Positions 46,645-59,543 of a DNA stretch of 64,000 nt are shown in pieces (the first letter of the stretch is position 1; each line of letters opens with the position of its first letter). A model generated the notes under the pieces. The model was not told the origin of the DNA. It saw only the letters and a list, made by a program, of their open reading frames with translations, and did not search any database. A program made the translations under genes and the position numbers. The stretch comes from Rheum nobile (Eukaryota > Streptophyta > Magnoliopsida > Caryophyllales > Polygonaceae): positions 2,170,001-2,234,000 of the forward strand of contig WOAB01000103.1 in the NCBI GenBank assembly GCA_027886185.1. The letters are read 5' to 3'.

Positions 46645-49600
46645 TCATGTCACAACTTTGGTTAACATGTCTGCGAGATTATCGTTTGTATGTACCTTCA
46701 TAAGAGAAATATCACCATCCTCTATGACATCTCGAACAAAATGATACCTGACATCGATATGCTTGGTACGAGCATGATGGACCTGGTTTTTAGCCAAGTG
46801 AATCGCACTCTGACTGTCACACCATAGATCCACACTATCCTGCGTTATTCCCAAGTCATACAAAAGACCTTTTAACCACAATGCTTCCTTCACTCCCTCT
46901 TTCATAGCCATATATTCAGACTCTGTAGTTGAGAGTGCAACTGTAGCTTGTAGCATTGATCTCCAACTTATCGGAGCACCATATATCTTGAAAACATAAT
47001 CAGTGGTAGATCGTCGTTTGTCTATATCACTTGCATAGTCTGAGTCCACAAACCCGCTAACTTGACATGTATTTCCTCCAAAACATAATCCGGTATTAGT
47101 AGTACCCTTCAAGTACCTCAATAACCATTTTACTGCTTCCCAATGTGCCTTACCAGGATTTGCCATGAACCTACTGACAACACTGACTGCTTGTGAAATA
47201 TTTGGACGTGTACACACCATTGCGTACATCAAACTTCCAACTGCACTAGCATAAGGTACACCATTCATGTGTGCCTTTTCTTGTGTTGTAACAAGAGATT
47301 GCTTACCAGAGAGTTTGAAATATTGTTCCAATGGAGTCACCATTGACTTAGCATTTTGCATTCCAAACCGATCAATAACCTTCTCAATGTAACTTTTCTG
47401 ACTCAAGAATAATTGACAAGTTTTCCGCTCTCTTCTGATCTCCATACCCAGTATCTTTCTAGCAGCACCCATGTCCTTCATGTCAAACTCTTTACCAAGT
47501 TCGACCTTCAGCTTATCTATCTCCACCATGCTTCTTGAAGCAATAAGCATGTCATCCACATACAATAAGAGATAAATAAGAACACCTCCATGAAGCTTTT
47601 GAATGTAGACACAACAATCATAATCACTTTTGGAGAACCCATTATTTAGCATGAAAGAGTCAAATCACTTGTACCACTGTCGAGGCGACTGTTTCAATCC
47701 ATATAAGGACTTCCTCAAGCGACATACCTAACCCTCCTTTCTCTCAACCTTGTATCCCTCAGGTTGATCCATGTAGATTTCCTCATCCAAGACTCCATGC
47801 AAGAAGGTTGTTTTGACATCGAGTTGTTCCAACTCAAGATCACCATAAGCAACAATGCTCAAAAGCACCCGAATAGAAGTATGTTTTACCATAGGAGAAA
47901 AGATCTCATTGTAATCCACACCTTCTTTTTGTGCAAAACTCTTGGCCACTAATCTTGCCTTTTATCTTGTACCACCGAACTCAGATGAATCTGCTTTTCT
48001 TTTATACACCCACTTATAACCAATAGCAGTCTTTCCCACAGGCAATGGGACTACCTCCCATGTCTTGTTCTTATGGAGAGATTCCATCTCTTCCTCCATA
48101 GCAACCAACCATCTCTCTCTATCAACATCTTTGATAGCTTGTTTGAAGGTGAGTGGCTCATCATCCTCCACCGAGAGAGCATATTCTAACAAGTTTACTT
48201 GCCCGTAATGTTGTAGAGGCTCATCGGATCCATACCTCTGAACTGGTTTATAATTCCGCCTTGGCCTAGTGGTAGCCAAGGTCTCCTGTTGTTGTTGTTG
48301 TAGTACTTGTGCATTTTCTTGCTGAACCTCCTCATGTTCAAGCTCATCATTTTCTTGACAATATGTGTCACCATGAGATACCTCTTGATCATGACTAGAA
48401 TCTGATTGGTCTTCAGATTCTTCTATCTCAACTACTTGAGATTTTAACGTTGCAACATCACCACCTTTGGTCACATCCGCTTTTGATAAAGATGCCATGG
48501 AGTTCTCATCAAAAGTAACATCCCTACTGATTACAAACTTAGAATCCTCTAAACACCAAAGACGATAGCCCTTGACTCCTCTTGCATATCCCAAGAAAAT
48601 TGCCTTCTTGGCCCTATTATCAAGCTTGTTATCCTTGACATGATAATAAGCGATGCATCCAAACACTCTAAGTCTTCCATAATCTGCATGTTCTCCTGAC
48701 CATACCTTAAAAGGAGTGTCTCCATCCAATGTCGAATGTGGAGACCGGTTCACAATATAAGCAGTTGTAGCAATCGACTCCGCCCACCATTCTCGACCCA
48801 ACCCAGAATTGGAGCGCATACATCTAGCCTTCTCAAGTAGTGTATGGTTCAGTCTTTCAACGAATCCATTCTGTTGTGGTGTGTCTCTAACTGTCCAATG
48901 TCGAACAATGCCTTCTTCATCACAAAACTTCTTGAAAGCGCCATCTGTGTACTCTGTACCATTATCAGACCTCATAGTTTTCAGCTTCCTATCCGTTCTG
49001 TTCTCGACCATTGCTCTCCACTGTTTGAATGTCTCGAATACCTCATTCTTATGCTTAAGGAAATACACCCAAGCATACCTTGAGTAGTCATCTACAAACG
49101 AGACAAAGTACCTGGAACCACCTTTGGAAGCAACTTCAGCCGGACCCCAAACATCTGTATGCACATAGTCTAATATCCCTATGCTTTTATGGTTGCTTGT
49201 TGAGAATGAAACCCTGTGTGCTTTTCCATACACACAATGCTCGCAAAACTCCATGCAAGGCTTCTTCATGTACTTCAACAAGCCCTTCCTACCAAGCAAA
49301 TTTAGACCCTTTTCTGACATATGTCCAAGGCGCATATGCCAAAGCCTAGTATACTCTGTTGGGTTTCTCTTACTTCCACTAGTTCCAACTACTACATCAC
49401 CTGTAACTGTATTACCAACAAGATGATACAAGTTTCTATAACGAATTCCCTTCATTACTATCAAAGAACCACTAACAATTTTTAGAACCCCGTTCTCACC
49501 AATTAGCTTACAACATCTTGATTCTAATACACCCAGAGAAATCATTTTTTTCCTTAAATCAGGGACGTGCCTTACATCCATTAATGTCTTGACAATGCCA

Positions 49601-50655
49601 TCATGCATCTTGATTCTAATTGTACCAATGCCCACCGTCTTACAACCATGGTCGTTACCCATCAAAACGGTTCCACCATTTATGGCCTTATAGGAAGTGA
49701 ACCACTTCCTGTTTGGGCACATATGATACGAGCATCCAGTATCCAGAATCCAGTTGCTTGAATTTTCATATGTAACGGAATAACATTCTGCTCCCCACTC
49801 ATCCGAAGCTACACTAGCTTCGTGCTTCACATCTTGATCTCCCTTATTCTTGTTGTTCTTGTTCTTCCGTTGTACCCTCTTATTAGGACAATCTTTCTTC
49901 CAATGCCCAAGCTCACCACACTTGTAACAACGAGTTTCTGCCAGAGATCTAGATTTTGATCTAGACTTTCCCCTCTTGCTATTTCCTCTGTCATTACCCC
50001 TTCCCCTCGCAAACAAACCTTGTGCTTGTTCATTGCTCGCACCAGCACTCATACCGCTAGTTGCCACTTTCCGTAGATCATCTGCCAGAAGCGCCGTTCT
50101 AGTCTCGTCCATGGTCAGTGTATCACCCACAAGCATCAATGTTTGCACAAGATTCTCATATGATTTCGGCAAAGAAAGCAAAATCATAAGAGCTTCATCT
50201 TCATCTTCAACTTTCACATCAATATCCTTCAAATTTGAAATTATCCTATCAAATTTGTTGATGTAATCACGGAGTGAAATCCCTTCCTCCATCTTGCAAG
50301 TATACAACTTAGACTTGAGATAAATTCGATTTGTTAGAGTCTTCGTCATGAAGTTTCCCTCTAACTTTGCCCAAACACCTGATGCGGTTTCCTCGTCATC
50401 CACCATGAATGCGACATCTCTTTCGAGACATAATATTATAGCATCGCGTGCTTCTATATCGAGCTCATCCCAGTCAGCATCCTTTATATCTTCAGGTTTC
50501 TTGTCTTTACCCAACAATGCCTTGTGCAATTTTTGAGAAATTAGCAAATTTTTCATTTGCATCCTCCAATAAGAGAAATCATTTTTCCCATTGAATTTCT
50601 CGATCTCATACTTTCCAACTTTGACAATTCCACTGCTAGAAGCCATTGATCTCAA
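46645..50655 (-). pseudogene. Tnt1-type gag-pol polyprotein with three nonsense codons
   Basis: A single minus-strand frame runs from about 50646 (MASSSGIVKVGKYEIEKFNG) to 46645. It covers gag (UBN2-like) with the knuckle CYKCGELGHWKKDC, protease (WILDTGCSYHMCPN), the pre-integrase HMRLGHMSEKGL, and integrase (HTDVWGPAEV, FVDDYSRYAWVYF, MRSDNGTEYT, PQQNGFVERLNHTLL). RT (EEIYMDQPEGY, SLYGLKQSPRQWYK, LLLYVDDML) and RNase H (YMAMKEGVKEALWL, DSQSAIHLAKN) follow. All domains are in one frame, but stops sit at 47962-47964 (TAA), 47728-47730 (TAG) and 47665-47667 (TGA), all near the integrase-RT boundary and RT start. There is no frameshift. The lineage is Tork/Tnt1. Confidence 0.93.
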
Positions 50656-50702
50656 AATCAGACTTTCACCGCCTTAGATCTTGTTTTGGCTCTGATACCA
50701 AT

Positions 50703-51091
50703 TGTTGAGTAGTTGCGGAAGATTCGACTAATAGGGAATAGTAAAAGTAGTATGAACACACAAGAATTTATCGAGGTTCGGCAAATTGCCTACGTCCTCG
50801 GGGTGATACGCTTGTTACTATATGAAGGAAGAATCCGACAACTTGTACAAACCACAAGCTTGTCGTAGAAGAGTGTATTATACCCTTACAAAGAAATATA
50901 AATCTCTCTTTGTGTTTTACTCTTCTCTCGCAGATGAAATCTTTTTTCTCTCCTTTGTGTTTTTGTGTTTCTGAAGATGATTTGTTTCTCCTTCTAATGT
51001 TTGTTTATATAGGAGATGACAAATTGAAAAATAGAAAAGTAATTTACTATTTTTCTATCTCTTCTATTTATCATCGGTAAGACATTTAACA
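50703..51091 (-). repeat. 5' LTR of the Tnt1-type element
   Basis: This is the 389-bp partner of 45906-46291. It should hold the element's promoter on the minus strand. Confidence 0.9.
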
Positions 51092-52110
51092 TGAGGACAT
51101 GGAATAGGAGGACATATTCAAGTGACCGAGACACCAATCCTTTCCAAATGTATCGTTGTATACATGGAATAGGAGGACATATTCAATCTTTTAAGACTAC
51201 AGCTCCCACTCAACTTTTGGCAATCCCAATCACTGCCTTTATAACTGCTTGTTACGATCAGCGTTTGACAGCGTCAAAGACATACCATCAGTCAAATGAT
51301 AACTATATCATACTCATGTATAAGGAACTCACTAATCATGAATAATCCTAGAACTCCACAGTAAAGTCCAGAGGAGTCCTAAGATCGGTCTGTCCGATGC
51401 GTATCGGTATACACATCTATGTAATCGATTAGACATTTCCATGTCCCTATAACACATGAAACCCGGTGTTATCAATCAATCTCACATATGGTCTTTTGAT
51501 TAAGTCATTTGTATCCAAGTTAACAACTTAGACCATGGACTTCTAACAATTTTATAATTTCAGTTCACTTAATGAGGTTTCATTCACCAAAACAGTTTTG
51601 ATGAGCCCATTTGATAACTATTAAATTGTTTGGATACTTTATCTAATCCCAAGCAATGATTAAATAATAATATGAAATTCATATATATAAGTCAAGCATA
51701 AATGTTTGTAATAACAATAAACAAGGTTTATCATAAAACAAACAATGTCTCAAACGAACTCTCTAGTGTGCTTGAGTCCCTTGGCCCTAGTGTGACTGTC
51801 ATACTTGTGCTTAGACATGGTCTTGGTCAAAGGATCTGCAATGTTGTCATCTGTGTGCACTTTGCACATCCTCACATCTCCACTATCAACATAGTGTCTG
51901 ATCATGTGGTACTTCCGTAGAACATGTCTGGACCTCGTAGGATCCAGTAATAATAGCAATAGACTTTATAACATACTTTATAACATATAGTCTATAAATC
52001 ATAGTTGGCTTCTAGCAAAGCACTATGACTATCTAAAATCACAGGATTAAATATCTTCATAAATGGTCTTACTTCATAATCAGTAATTGCACCTTTGATT
52101 AAATGACACA
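51092..52110 (-). pseudogene. Remnant of another copia element (RNase H end and LTR-like DNA)
   Basis: The minus strand of 51750-51959 encodes RSRHVLRKYHMIRHYVDSGD and VHTDDNIADPLTKTMSKHKY, the C-terminal end of a copia RNase H of a different lineage from the Tnt1-type element. Downstream on that strand (51092-51700) is LTR- or UTR-like DNA. It includes a direct repeat of TGGAATAGGAGGACATATTC at about 51100-51120 and 51166-51185. Upstream parts of pol are missing. Confidence 0.65.
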
Positions 52111-52149
52111 ATTCCTTCAACTTCCTAAGTTATGCAACAAAAAACTATG

Positions 52150-52330
52150 ATAATCTATAAGTGTTTGATCATTATAGGTAAGTGTTTGATCATTATATGA
52201 TAATCTATAAGTGTTTGATCATTATAGGTAAGTGTTTGATCATTATAGGTAAGTGTTTGGAAGATCCGATCACTTCGGGTCAAATTCAGTTTGTATTGGC
52301 TTGGCAAGTGTTTGATCATTATAGGTTCAA
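52150..52330 (+). repeat. Tandem AAGTGTTTGATCATTATAGG repeats
   Basis: A 20-21-bp unit containing GTGTTTGATCATTATAGG occurs four times nearly head to tail at about 52159-52250. A partial unit follows and one displaced copy lies at about 52306-52325, within AT-rich DNA. A longer repeat containing TAATCTATAA is superimposed on the first units. No function is evident. Confidence 0.85.
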
Positions 52331-53107
52331 TACAAGTTCGAGGTCAGCCAAATGCATTGAGAATTTGAGAGTACTACCATTTTTATTTTTTGTATTCATC
52401 ACTAAAATAATAATCTATAATTCTCTTTATTTTTATGCTTCATTCAATGAGTAGACTTAAACCCAACCCAACAAAAAAATATTGCGTTGGAGTCATTCAG
52501 CTTCGGGCAAAAAATATGCCAAGGTCAATCAAATTCGAGATCAGATATGCATCTCTAGGCAACACTTGACAAATAATTAATAAGAAAAAAAGAATAAGTT
52601 GGTGTAAAAAGCTAACACTTCAAAATTAGATAATTATTAAGAGAAGTAGCAAGCATTGATAAGATATACAATCTAGGAAGCCGTTTCTAATGCCTATACT
52701 ATAATACCTCACAAGAGTAAGCAGATTTCATTAATCTGAAAGCTGGGTGGGTACAAAGAGTTTCAAAGGACCAAATCAATCCATACCCAAATTACCAATT
52801 TTGCCCTGCATCATTCACTGCTATAAAACAAGCCCATTGCCAAAAACTACAGTTGCAGTTTCTTCTGCTATGAGAAATTAACCAGCCAAGAAGATCTTCA
52901 ACATATAAAGAATATAAATTAAAGGTTGTAATTTGTAAACCTCTAGAAGTTGTAGGAGGAGGAACAAGACACAGAGTGGTTAGCTTTTCTCCAGGACTGA
53001 GACTCACATTCTGATGATGATCTTATACCAAACTGAAAAATATCTCAGGTAGTCGACAAGTCGTATATAGGTGAAGAAAGCTAGTAGTTTTGTTGTTGAT
53101 GATGCGC
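52331..53107. other. Intergenic DNA and 3' UTR of the GT14 gene
   Basis: This is AT-rich sequence. The right part (from about 52790) is probably the 3' UTR of the minus-strand glycosyltransferase gene, whose stop codon is at 53108-53110. No other gene is supported. Confidence 0.5.
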
Positions 53108-56100
53108 CTAAACTGCTACATAGTTGGAGAAGTGATGCAATAACCGACCCTGAGTTTCCGGATAAAATTTCCTGGCGAATAAGTAACAGGGTCGTTTCTG
53201 CCCGTTCCATAGGCAAGGGACCATCAAGAATCTCTACAAAAGGCAACAAATCTTCACAGTTCAATTACTTTTCACTTCAAGATTTCTTTTTTGAGTTTTT
53301 GTTTTTTCAAGATTTATTACCTTGGAATTGGATCACATGTCATCATAAATCTAACATTGTCAAGTGTCAAATTTTGTATAATAGATCAGGTTTCTGGTTT
53401 TGGGTCAAGTCTAAAACAGGGAGAATGTCATATTGTAGCCTAGTTTAGTCTGTCTAACATTAGGCTAAAATGTATTGATTTCCTCGTTTTAATATTGAAT
53501 GAGATCCAAGATAACAAAGAAAGGAAAGTGAAAATGAAAATGAAAATGAAATAAAACATAGTATTGATGACAAATAGAGTAAGTCTAAACTTGAGAATGT
53601 AGAGTAGGAAAGAACTGAACAAATGGGCAATCCAAATGGTATCATAGTTTGTCAATATATTGAACAAAAGTTGTACCTTGTCGTCGCTGGTCACGTGCAA
53701 GTTCATATCAGTTGCCTGCAACACAGGGAACAATGTCAGATAGTGTATGAGCAAGAAAACCAACAGGAAAAGTGTAAGAAGGATTTATATATACTGCAAG
53801 GTTCTTCAGAAACTCAAAAGTGATGTCTTGAGCTGTGAAAGACTTGGGATGCCACTTTCGCTCAGACCAATCCACGAACGTTACTGACCAATTTGAAATC
53901 CCAAGGGGATCAATCATCTGAAAAGTAGACCAGGCAGTCAGAAACTAAAGGACAACATTGACAAAGTTCTGTGTACAGGATTTTGATCAGATGATACTGA
54001 CATGGAAAAATGTTGGGAGATAATGCTCATCCGCGTAGCAGTTCTTCCCGCGTTCCATACCTGGCTGAAAAACACCAATCACACCAGCAAAAAAACGCGA
54101 GGAAGCAAAAGCCGATGATTAAATATCTGTCATTAGCAATAATCTTGAACAAAGCTAGCTATATGGATAATTAACAATTTAGAAAGGAACATAATAGATA
54201 CAAAAGTGGAATCTACCCTGCAATGTAGTCTGAACTTTGTGTAGTAGAGGGTGTCTGCCATGACAATTATGGCATGTTTTCGCTTCATCGTAAACCACTG
54301 AAAAACAAGTGGTAAATTCAGATTTCTTCTAAGCTTCATAAATCATACAATAGAATAAAGGGTATGTAACACAATTAGGCAAATAATGGTTGAATTTCAA
54401 ATCAAGTTCCAGATCACCCGCTACTAAATATACCTGTGAACCCTTTCGAAAGTCCAGCTCTTCAACTTCAGGTAACATATGCTCTATATATCTACCGTTT
54501 CCGTGCGGACCAGGATCCACAAAGCTAGAAACATTTTAACACCAATTAGCTAATAATTAGACCTTTAGAGCTAAAGCAAGCAATTTACAGAAATCAGTTT
54601 TGGAGCTGCTTAAATGCATCTCTTCTTTGAACCTTGTGCTTGTTATGACTTATGAGTACTCCTTCAAGAGATTATCATAATAACATGGATTAGAGTGTTA
54701 AGTTCTAATCCGGACTTGAGAATCTTTCACTTGTGGTTATAGTGCATGACCAATTAGGAAAATAGTGAAAAGATCCAATGGAAATGAATTTCAATGATCA
54801 AGACTTTTACATGAATTGTAACAAATGTCAGTTAAACCAATAACTAAACAAAATGGAGCATTTACAGAGACCATGGAGAATAATTTTCATACCTTTCAAT
54901 AAAGCTGACATTTGTAAACATGAGATAGTTGTAAATGTAGTCAAATTTCTGAAGTGGTATGCAGCTGCATAAGACCAAAAAGACAGAAAAGAAGAGAAAA
55001 TTAAATGTAATGATGCTTAATGACATAGATTAGTTAAGAGTAAAAGTTACCTGTCGGAGAGCAAAACAAAGTGTTGGTTATCAGGGTCCATGAGTGCATT
55101 AGCAAGGAGTCTCCTTTCTGCATCTACCATTGAGATCTTCCCCCATGACACCTGCACAAATGTTATGAAGAGATCAAGTTCTCTCTAACACTTAAAAAGA
55201 GCAAAACCCTAACAAGAGAATCATATGTTACACAATACTTGACATACCATATCACTATGAATGTCTCGTCCAACGAAATAGCGGCTTATATGCATCGGTT
55301 TCTGTCTAGATGCATGTACGTACACAGAGAATCTGCCTTCATGGCCCTGATTCAAACAAGCAAAATTATACTAAGGGTCCGTTTGGTATTGATATCAAGT
55401 ATGGGTAGGAGATATCAGTGATATCCATATCTGTACAGATATGGTATATCTCATATCAATATCAACTCATATCTGCTATTTGGTATGAGTAGATATCAAA
55501 GTGATATCACAGTAGTATTGCAGTGTTATTTTGATATCTTCCAAAAAATCGGTATATCAAACATATCACTCATACTCATACCCATATCCGATACCTTGAT
55601 ATCACTCATACTCATATCTTGATATCCATACCGATACCCATACTCGATATCTCATATTTTTGATACCGATACCAAACGAGCCATGGGTAACAAAAAATAA
55701 GCATTTGTTTGTAAGGGTAACAAAAAGGGACAAAAAATAAAGTCTTGCAACAAAATGCATTAAGTCATGGACCAAATTTAATTACTTCGCTGTTTTGAAA
55801 ATATCTTATTAGATATTATCTATTTATAGGTATCGAAAGCTTTTTTGAAAGGGTTGAAATATTTTGTTCAGGATAACAGTTTCTTACAAAAAATTCTTAA
55901 TTCAAGGACATAGGTTAAAAAACTGGTTAAATGAAACAAATGCACCAATGGACTTCTTCCTGAATTGTTGCTATATGAATACAAATTTAACTTTCTTTAA
56001 AGCTGGACTCTTTTCTTTCCTAATATCATACTAATGTCTAGTTAAATTACTTATCACTTACTAATAAGTTTACTTGTAAGTTAAAATATGCTATAACTAT

Positions 56101-57241
56101 AGACAATTTTCGAGCTAAATCCTAATGTAAAGTCACATCCTCATCCTCTAATGTATATAACTAAGAGGCTATATGATTATACCATATTGAGAATCATGCA
56201 AAAACATATATATAAAGGGTTAATTATGTTATTAGTCCCTACACTTTCTAACATTTTTCTTATTGGTCCAAAAAATTTAAGTCTTTTGATTGTAAAGCTA
56301 AACTTTTTCTTTATTATCTTTGAACTTTAAGTTATTCTATTTAGCCCCCTAAATTATACAAACATTTACATATGTGATATAGAACAACTGCAGATATTAG
56401 AATTAAAAATGTTAGAGAGTAAAGAAAATTACATAAAAAATCAAAACAACTTAAAATTTTATTAATGAAAGGACCTTGTGTGCATACATTTCATACTTCA
56501 CTAGTTTAAGAATCTAAAAGGAGCAATTTATTATTTACATACTTACAAGAATACAAATATAAAATTTAGAACAACTTTAAGGTTAAAGGTAAAAAACATA
56601 TTATAAAATCATGTTTTCTTAACCAATGCGTAAGAGTATAGATTAAGAATTTCGATGTAAAAAATTAAACTCTGAAAATATGATAAATTCTTTTAAAATA
56701 TATCAAAGTAATCCTGATTCCTGAATAGTCTAATTTTTGAGATTTTAACTATGTTCTAAACAATTAGAAAAATCATTATAAAATTTAGGAAGCAGGTAAT
56801 TTTGGAAGGGAAGCATATATATACCTGAAAGAATCTATCCCACAGAAGTTCAAAGGGAAGGGTGCCGGGAGTGAGGAACATGAAGGCGATCTTAGGGTTG
56901 TTACTCACCACCGCCGGCGTCTTCAGAATCTCCCTCACCACCACCTTGCTGTACGTCTCTTCGTCCGTCAGATTCCTCCCGTCCGGCTGCTCAATCTGGC
57001 CGATCGCCATTCTCGCATCCTGCTCCGGCGAAGAACCGGCGCATCCGCCGGGGGAGAACAGGTTGCAGGCGGCCAGTGCGCGGGCCGTTCCGCCTACGGA
57101 GTTGATTACGGCCGCGTAGCCGAGGAGGAGGAAACATAAGCAGAGGACGACGGAGACCAGCGCGATTATCCACACCTTCGGCTTCTTCATCGGCCTTTGT
57201 CGCGAGCTTGCTGCTGCCACTGCTGTCATCGTCCACTTCAT
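53108..57241 (-). CDS. GT14 core-2/I-branching-type glycosyltransferase
   Basis: Ten exons: 56825-57241, 55248-55346, 55051-55151, 54893-54964, 54434-54524, 54217-54297, 54002-54064, 53795-53917, 53677-53715 and 53108-53233. All have GT-AG borders and consistent phases; total 403 residues. There is a short cytosolic tail, then a signal-anchor (about residues 24-47, VWIIALVSVVLCLCFLLLGY), so this is a type II Golgi protein. The Branch/DUF266 domain follows: KIAFMFLTPGTLPFELLWDR, GHEGRFSVYVHAS, HFVLLSDSCIPL, FVDPGPHGNGRY, GSQWFTMKRKHA, CYADEHYLPT and CLWNGQKRPCYLFARKFYPE. Plant members are thought to modify wall polymers or arabinogalactan proteins; the substrate here is unknown. The start is the ATG of MKWTMTAV. 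Confidence 0.93.
55375..55682. mobile_element. GATATC-rich MITE in intron 1 of the GT14 gene
   Basis: A 308-bp block starts GGGTCCGTTTGGTATTGATA and ends ACCGATACCAAACGAGCC. Its ends are inverted repeats over about 24 bp. The interior is packed with GATATC and near variants (TGATATC, CATATC), so it can fold on itself extensively. No target duplication is clear. It does not overlap an exon. Confidence 0.65.
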
Positions 57242-57270
57242 TTGGTTGATGCTGTGCACCGTCTCTTCAT
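57238..57270 (-). CDS. Upstream ORF overlapping the GT14 start codon
   Basis: In the 5' leader, ATG 57270 opens a 10-codon frame (MKRRCTASTK) that ends with TGA 57238-57240. It overlaps the main ATG (57239-57241) as ATGA. Such an overlap is the arrangement that permits termination-reinitiation, so it may set the translation rate of the glycosyltransferase. It requires that the transcript starts upstream of 57270. Confidence 0.5.
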   Translation of the reverse strand: MKRRCTASTK

Positions 57271-59543
57271 TGTGCTGTGATCGATCGGTCGTTCCAAGGA
57301 GTAGGATTTTGGTTATTGCTTTATTGGATGTTGAAGATGAGGTGTTCGATGGAATGTCTACAAGACAGAGTACTGGCTTCTCTGTTCGATCAGTGCAGTA
57401 AGTCTAATTGATCTGGTAATTCACATCATTAATAGTTATTTCATTTTTTCAATGATCTGTGCAGATATATAGCATGATTAATTGTTATTATTGTAGCAGT
57501 TTGGGATATTTGATTAAGATGTAAAGGCTCTTAATTCACAACTAATTTTGTTTGAACAACAAACAACTTCATTCAATTTCATTCAGATGTAACAGAGTAA
57601 TTGGAAAAGTATTTCCAAGGCAAATTCTTAGCAAGCTTATGTGCTACATTATTGACTATTCATATATTAAATGGTATCTGCAGACATTGTTGAGGAGGGA
57701 AATGTATTATTGGGTTAAATTGAACTTAAAGATAACGAGAATATGAAACAACTCAATTCAAAATTACTTGAGCCCAGAATGCGATTAAAATTCAAGATGT
57801 AAACTTCCCCTAACTAGGCTTTGCCACACTCTTATGATTTTAACATCAATACATTCATCTCTAGTTTTTACAAGGCAAATTCTTACAATGATTTGAAATG
57901 CATGCACTATTTATATAGCTTTACAATGCCACTTGAAAAGATCATCCTAGCCATTTGTTGAAATTGGCAAGTCTTTCATGTATTGGAAAAGTGCATGTAG
58001 AAATTGGCAAGTTTTTCAGTAATAGTTTTTTCCCATTGAAAGCCATTTTTTCAACTTGTTTGCATTACTTTTTTACCTAAAAGGAGTACAACCACGCAAA
58101 CTGACCTTCATCAGTCATCACATGGTAAGAGCTACTTTATTACCCAAAATTACCTACAAATGTATGGTTCTCCATAACAAAGGCAAAGAAGAGCACATGA
58201 CACACATAATTCATACTATCAACTTCTTCTAAGAATTTAATCATAAGGATTTTGATACAAAAAAAACGATTCACATGTATGCAATCATGCGAAAATGAAT
58301 GTTGTGATACCCAAAACAATAGGGTAACATATAAAGAACACACAATCTAAATTGTACAAGGGGATACATTCATGATTATCTACACCAATTATCAGATTGA
58401 AAACAGAAACACGCAAATCTCAGGAAAGTTGAAATCGAACACCCATCTCTGTTTTTTTTCAATCGATGACCCACACATCTATATATAACCCCAATCTGAT
58501 TGAGATTCTGAAAAGGGAAAAAGAATAGAATTATAATCATGTACAAAAATCAAGAGTACCTGATGGAAGTGTGGGGTAGATGATTTCAAGATCTTTCTCT
58601 CAACATGATCATGAGCTGAGGGGTAGAAGAGACCGAGAGAGAATGAGACAGAAAGTGGCGATGGAGATCTGTGAAACAAGAGAGAAGAATTCTGTCATGT
58701 ATTTGTTAATTATAGAATGAAAAATTGTTTCAAGTGTTAATTCGCTTTCTATATATATACTTGGGTTTTCCTCTATTTGATGCCATATGGTTTTATTGAA
58801 AGTAATATGTAACTGATTATTGGTTTTGTTGACGTAGCACGAAAACGTTATTTGAGTTTTACAAAACCTTCATTTCGTTCTAATTTGTTTTAGAACAATA
58901 AACTTACGTTAATAGTTCAAAGCAATATAGAGAATCCCAAAATTTGAAGTAATCAATTAAGATCAAATTGAAAATCAGTGCTTGGCGAGAGGGAATTTGT
59001 CGGGTTGAAGGGAGTCTTTGTTGAGTGGAGCTCCATGAAGGAATTTAACGAATATTTAATAATTGTCTAGAGTTTATATAATTATATGTTAACGATTGTC
59101 ATATAGTGTTTATATGTTTTCTACGTATATATTCCTTGATTAGAAGATGTTGATAGCAAAATGGAACATTTGAATGGTATATTTCTAATACAAAAATGTA
59201 ACATATCTGAAAATATTTTAGCTTAAATTCTTGCACCATATCAAACAATATCATTCAAGCCCACACTTCGTTGTAGTTATGGTAAAAGTAATGTGTATAC
59301 AATAACTAAACAATACTATACGTTTTTTCAAGTTGAGTGAATAAATAAATTAGTACACTACATTTTTAAAAACCAAATTCCAAAAGGTAAACGTTATATA
59401 TAATCTTCAAGTTCAATGGCGGTATACACATTTACAACTAGCTTCATGTGCTTTCTTGAAGAAGATTAGACCCAAACCTACAACAACACAACACTCCTCC
59501 TATACAGGCAGGCATACATATTTTGATCCTCTGATTTGCCTCT
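57271..59543. other. Region between the GT14 and EGY3 genes
   Basis: Mostly AT-rich. On the minus strand, a purine/pyrimidine-rich patch at about 58560-58685 ends in a TTCCATCAG|GTACTC donor-like site at 58559 and could be a non-coding first exon of the GT14 gene, with a 5'-UTR intron to about 57300. The part from 59400 to 59543 is probably the EGY3 3' UTR. I see no other gene. Confidence 0.35.

Larger units (their letters stand above)
45906..51091 (-). mobile_element. Tnt1-type Ty1/copia retrotransposon
   Basis: LTRs 45906-46291 (386 bp) and 50703-51091 (389 bp) begin TGTTGAGTAGTTGCGG and end ACATTTAACA. I count about seven substitutions and one 3-bp indel between them, so the insertion is fairly recent. 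Minus strand: the primer-binding site TGGTATCAGAGC (50689-50700) lies two bases from the 5' LTR, and the purine tract AAGAGAAGAAAAAGGTGAAG adjoins the 3' LTR. One gag-pol frame fills the interior. The 5-bp flanks GATGG and TGAGG do not match, so the expected target duplication is missing. Confidence 0.92.

Noticed and set aside
57242..57259. Extended GT14 start (six more residues before MKWTM)
   Set aside because: That extension begins with GTG, not ATG. The first in-frame ATG is at 57241.
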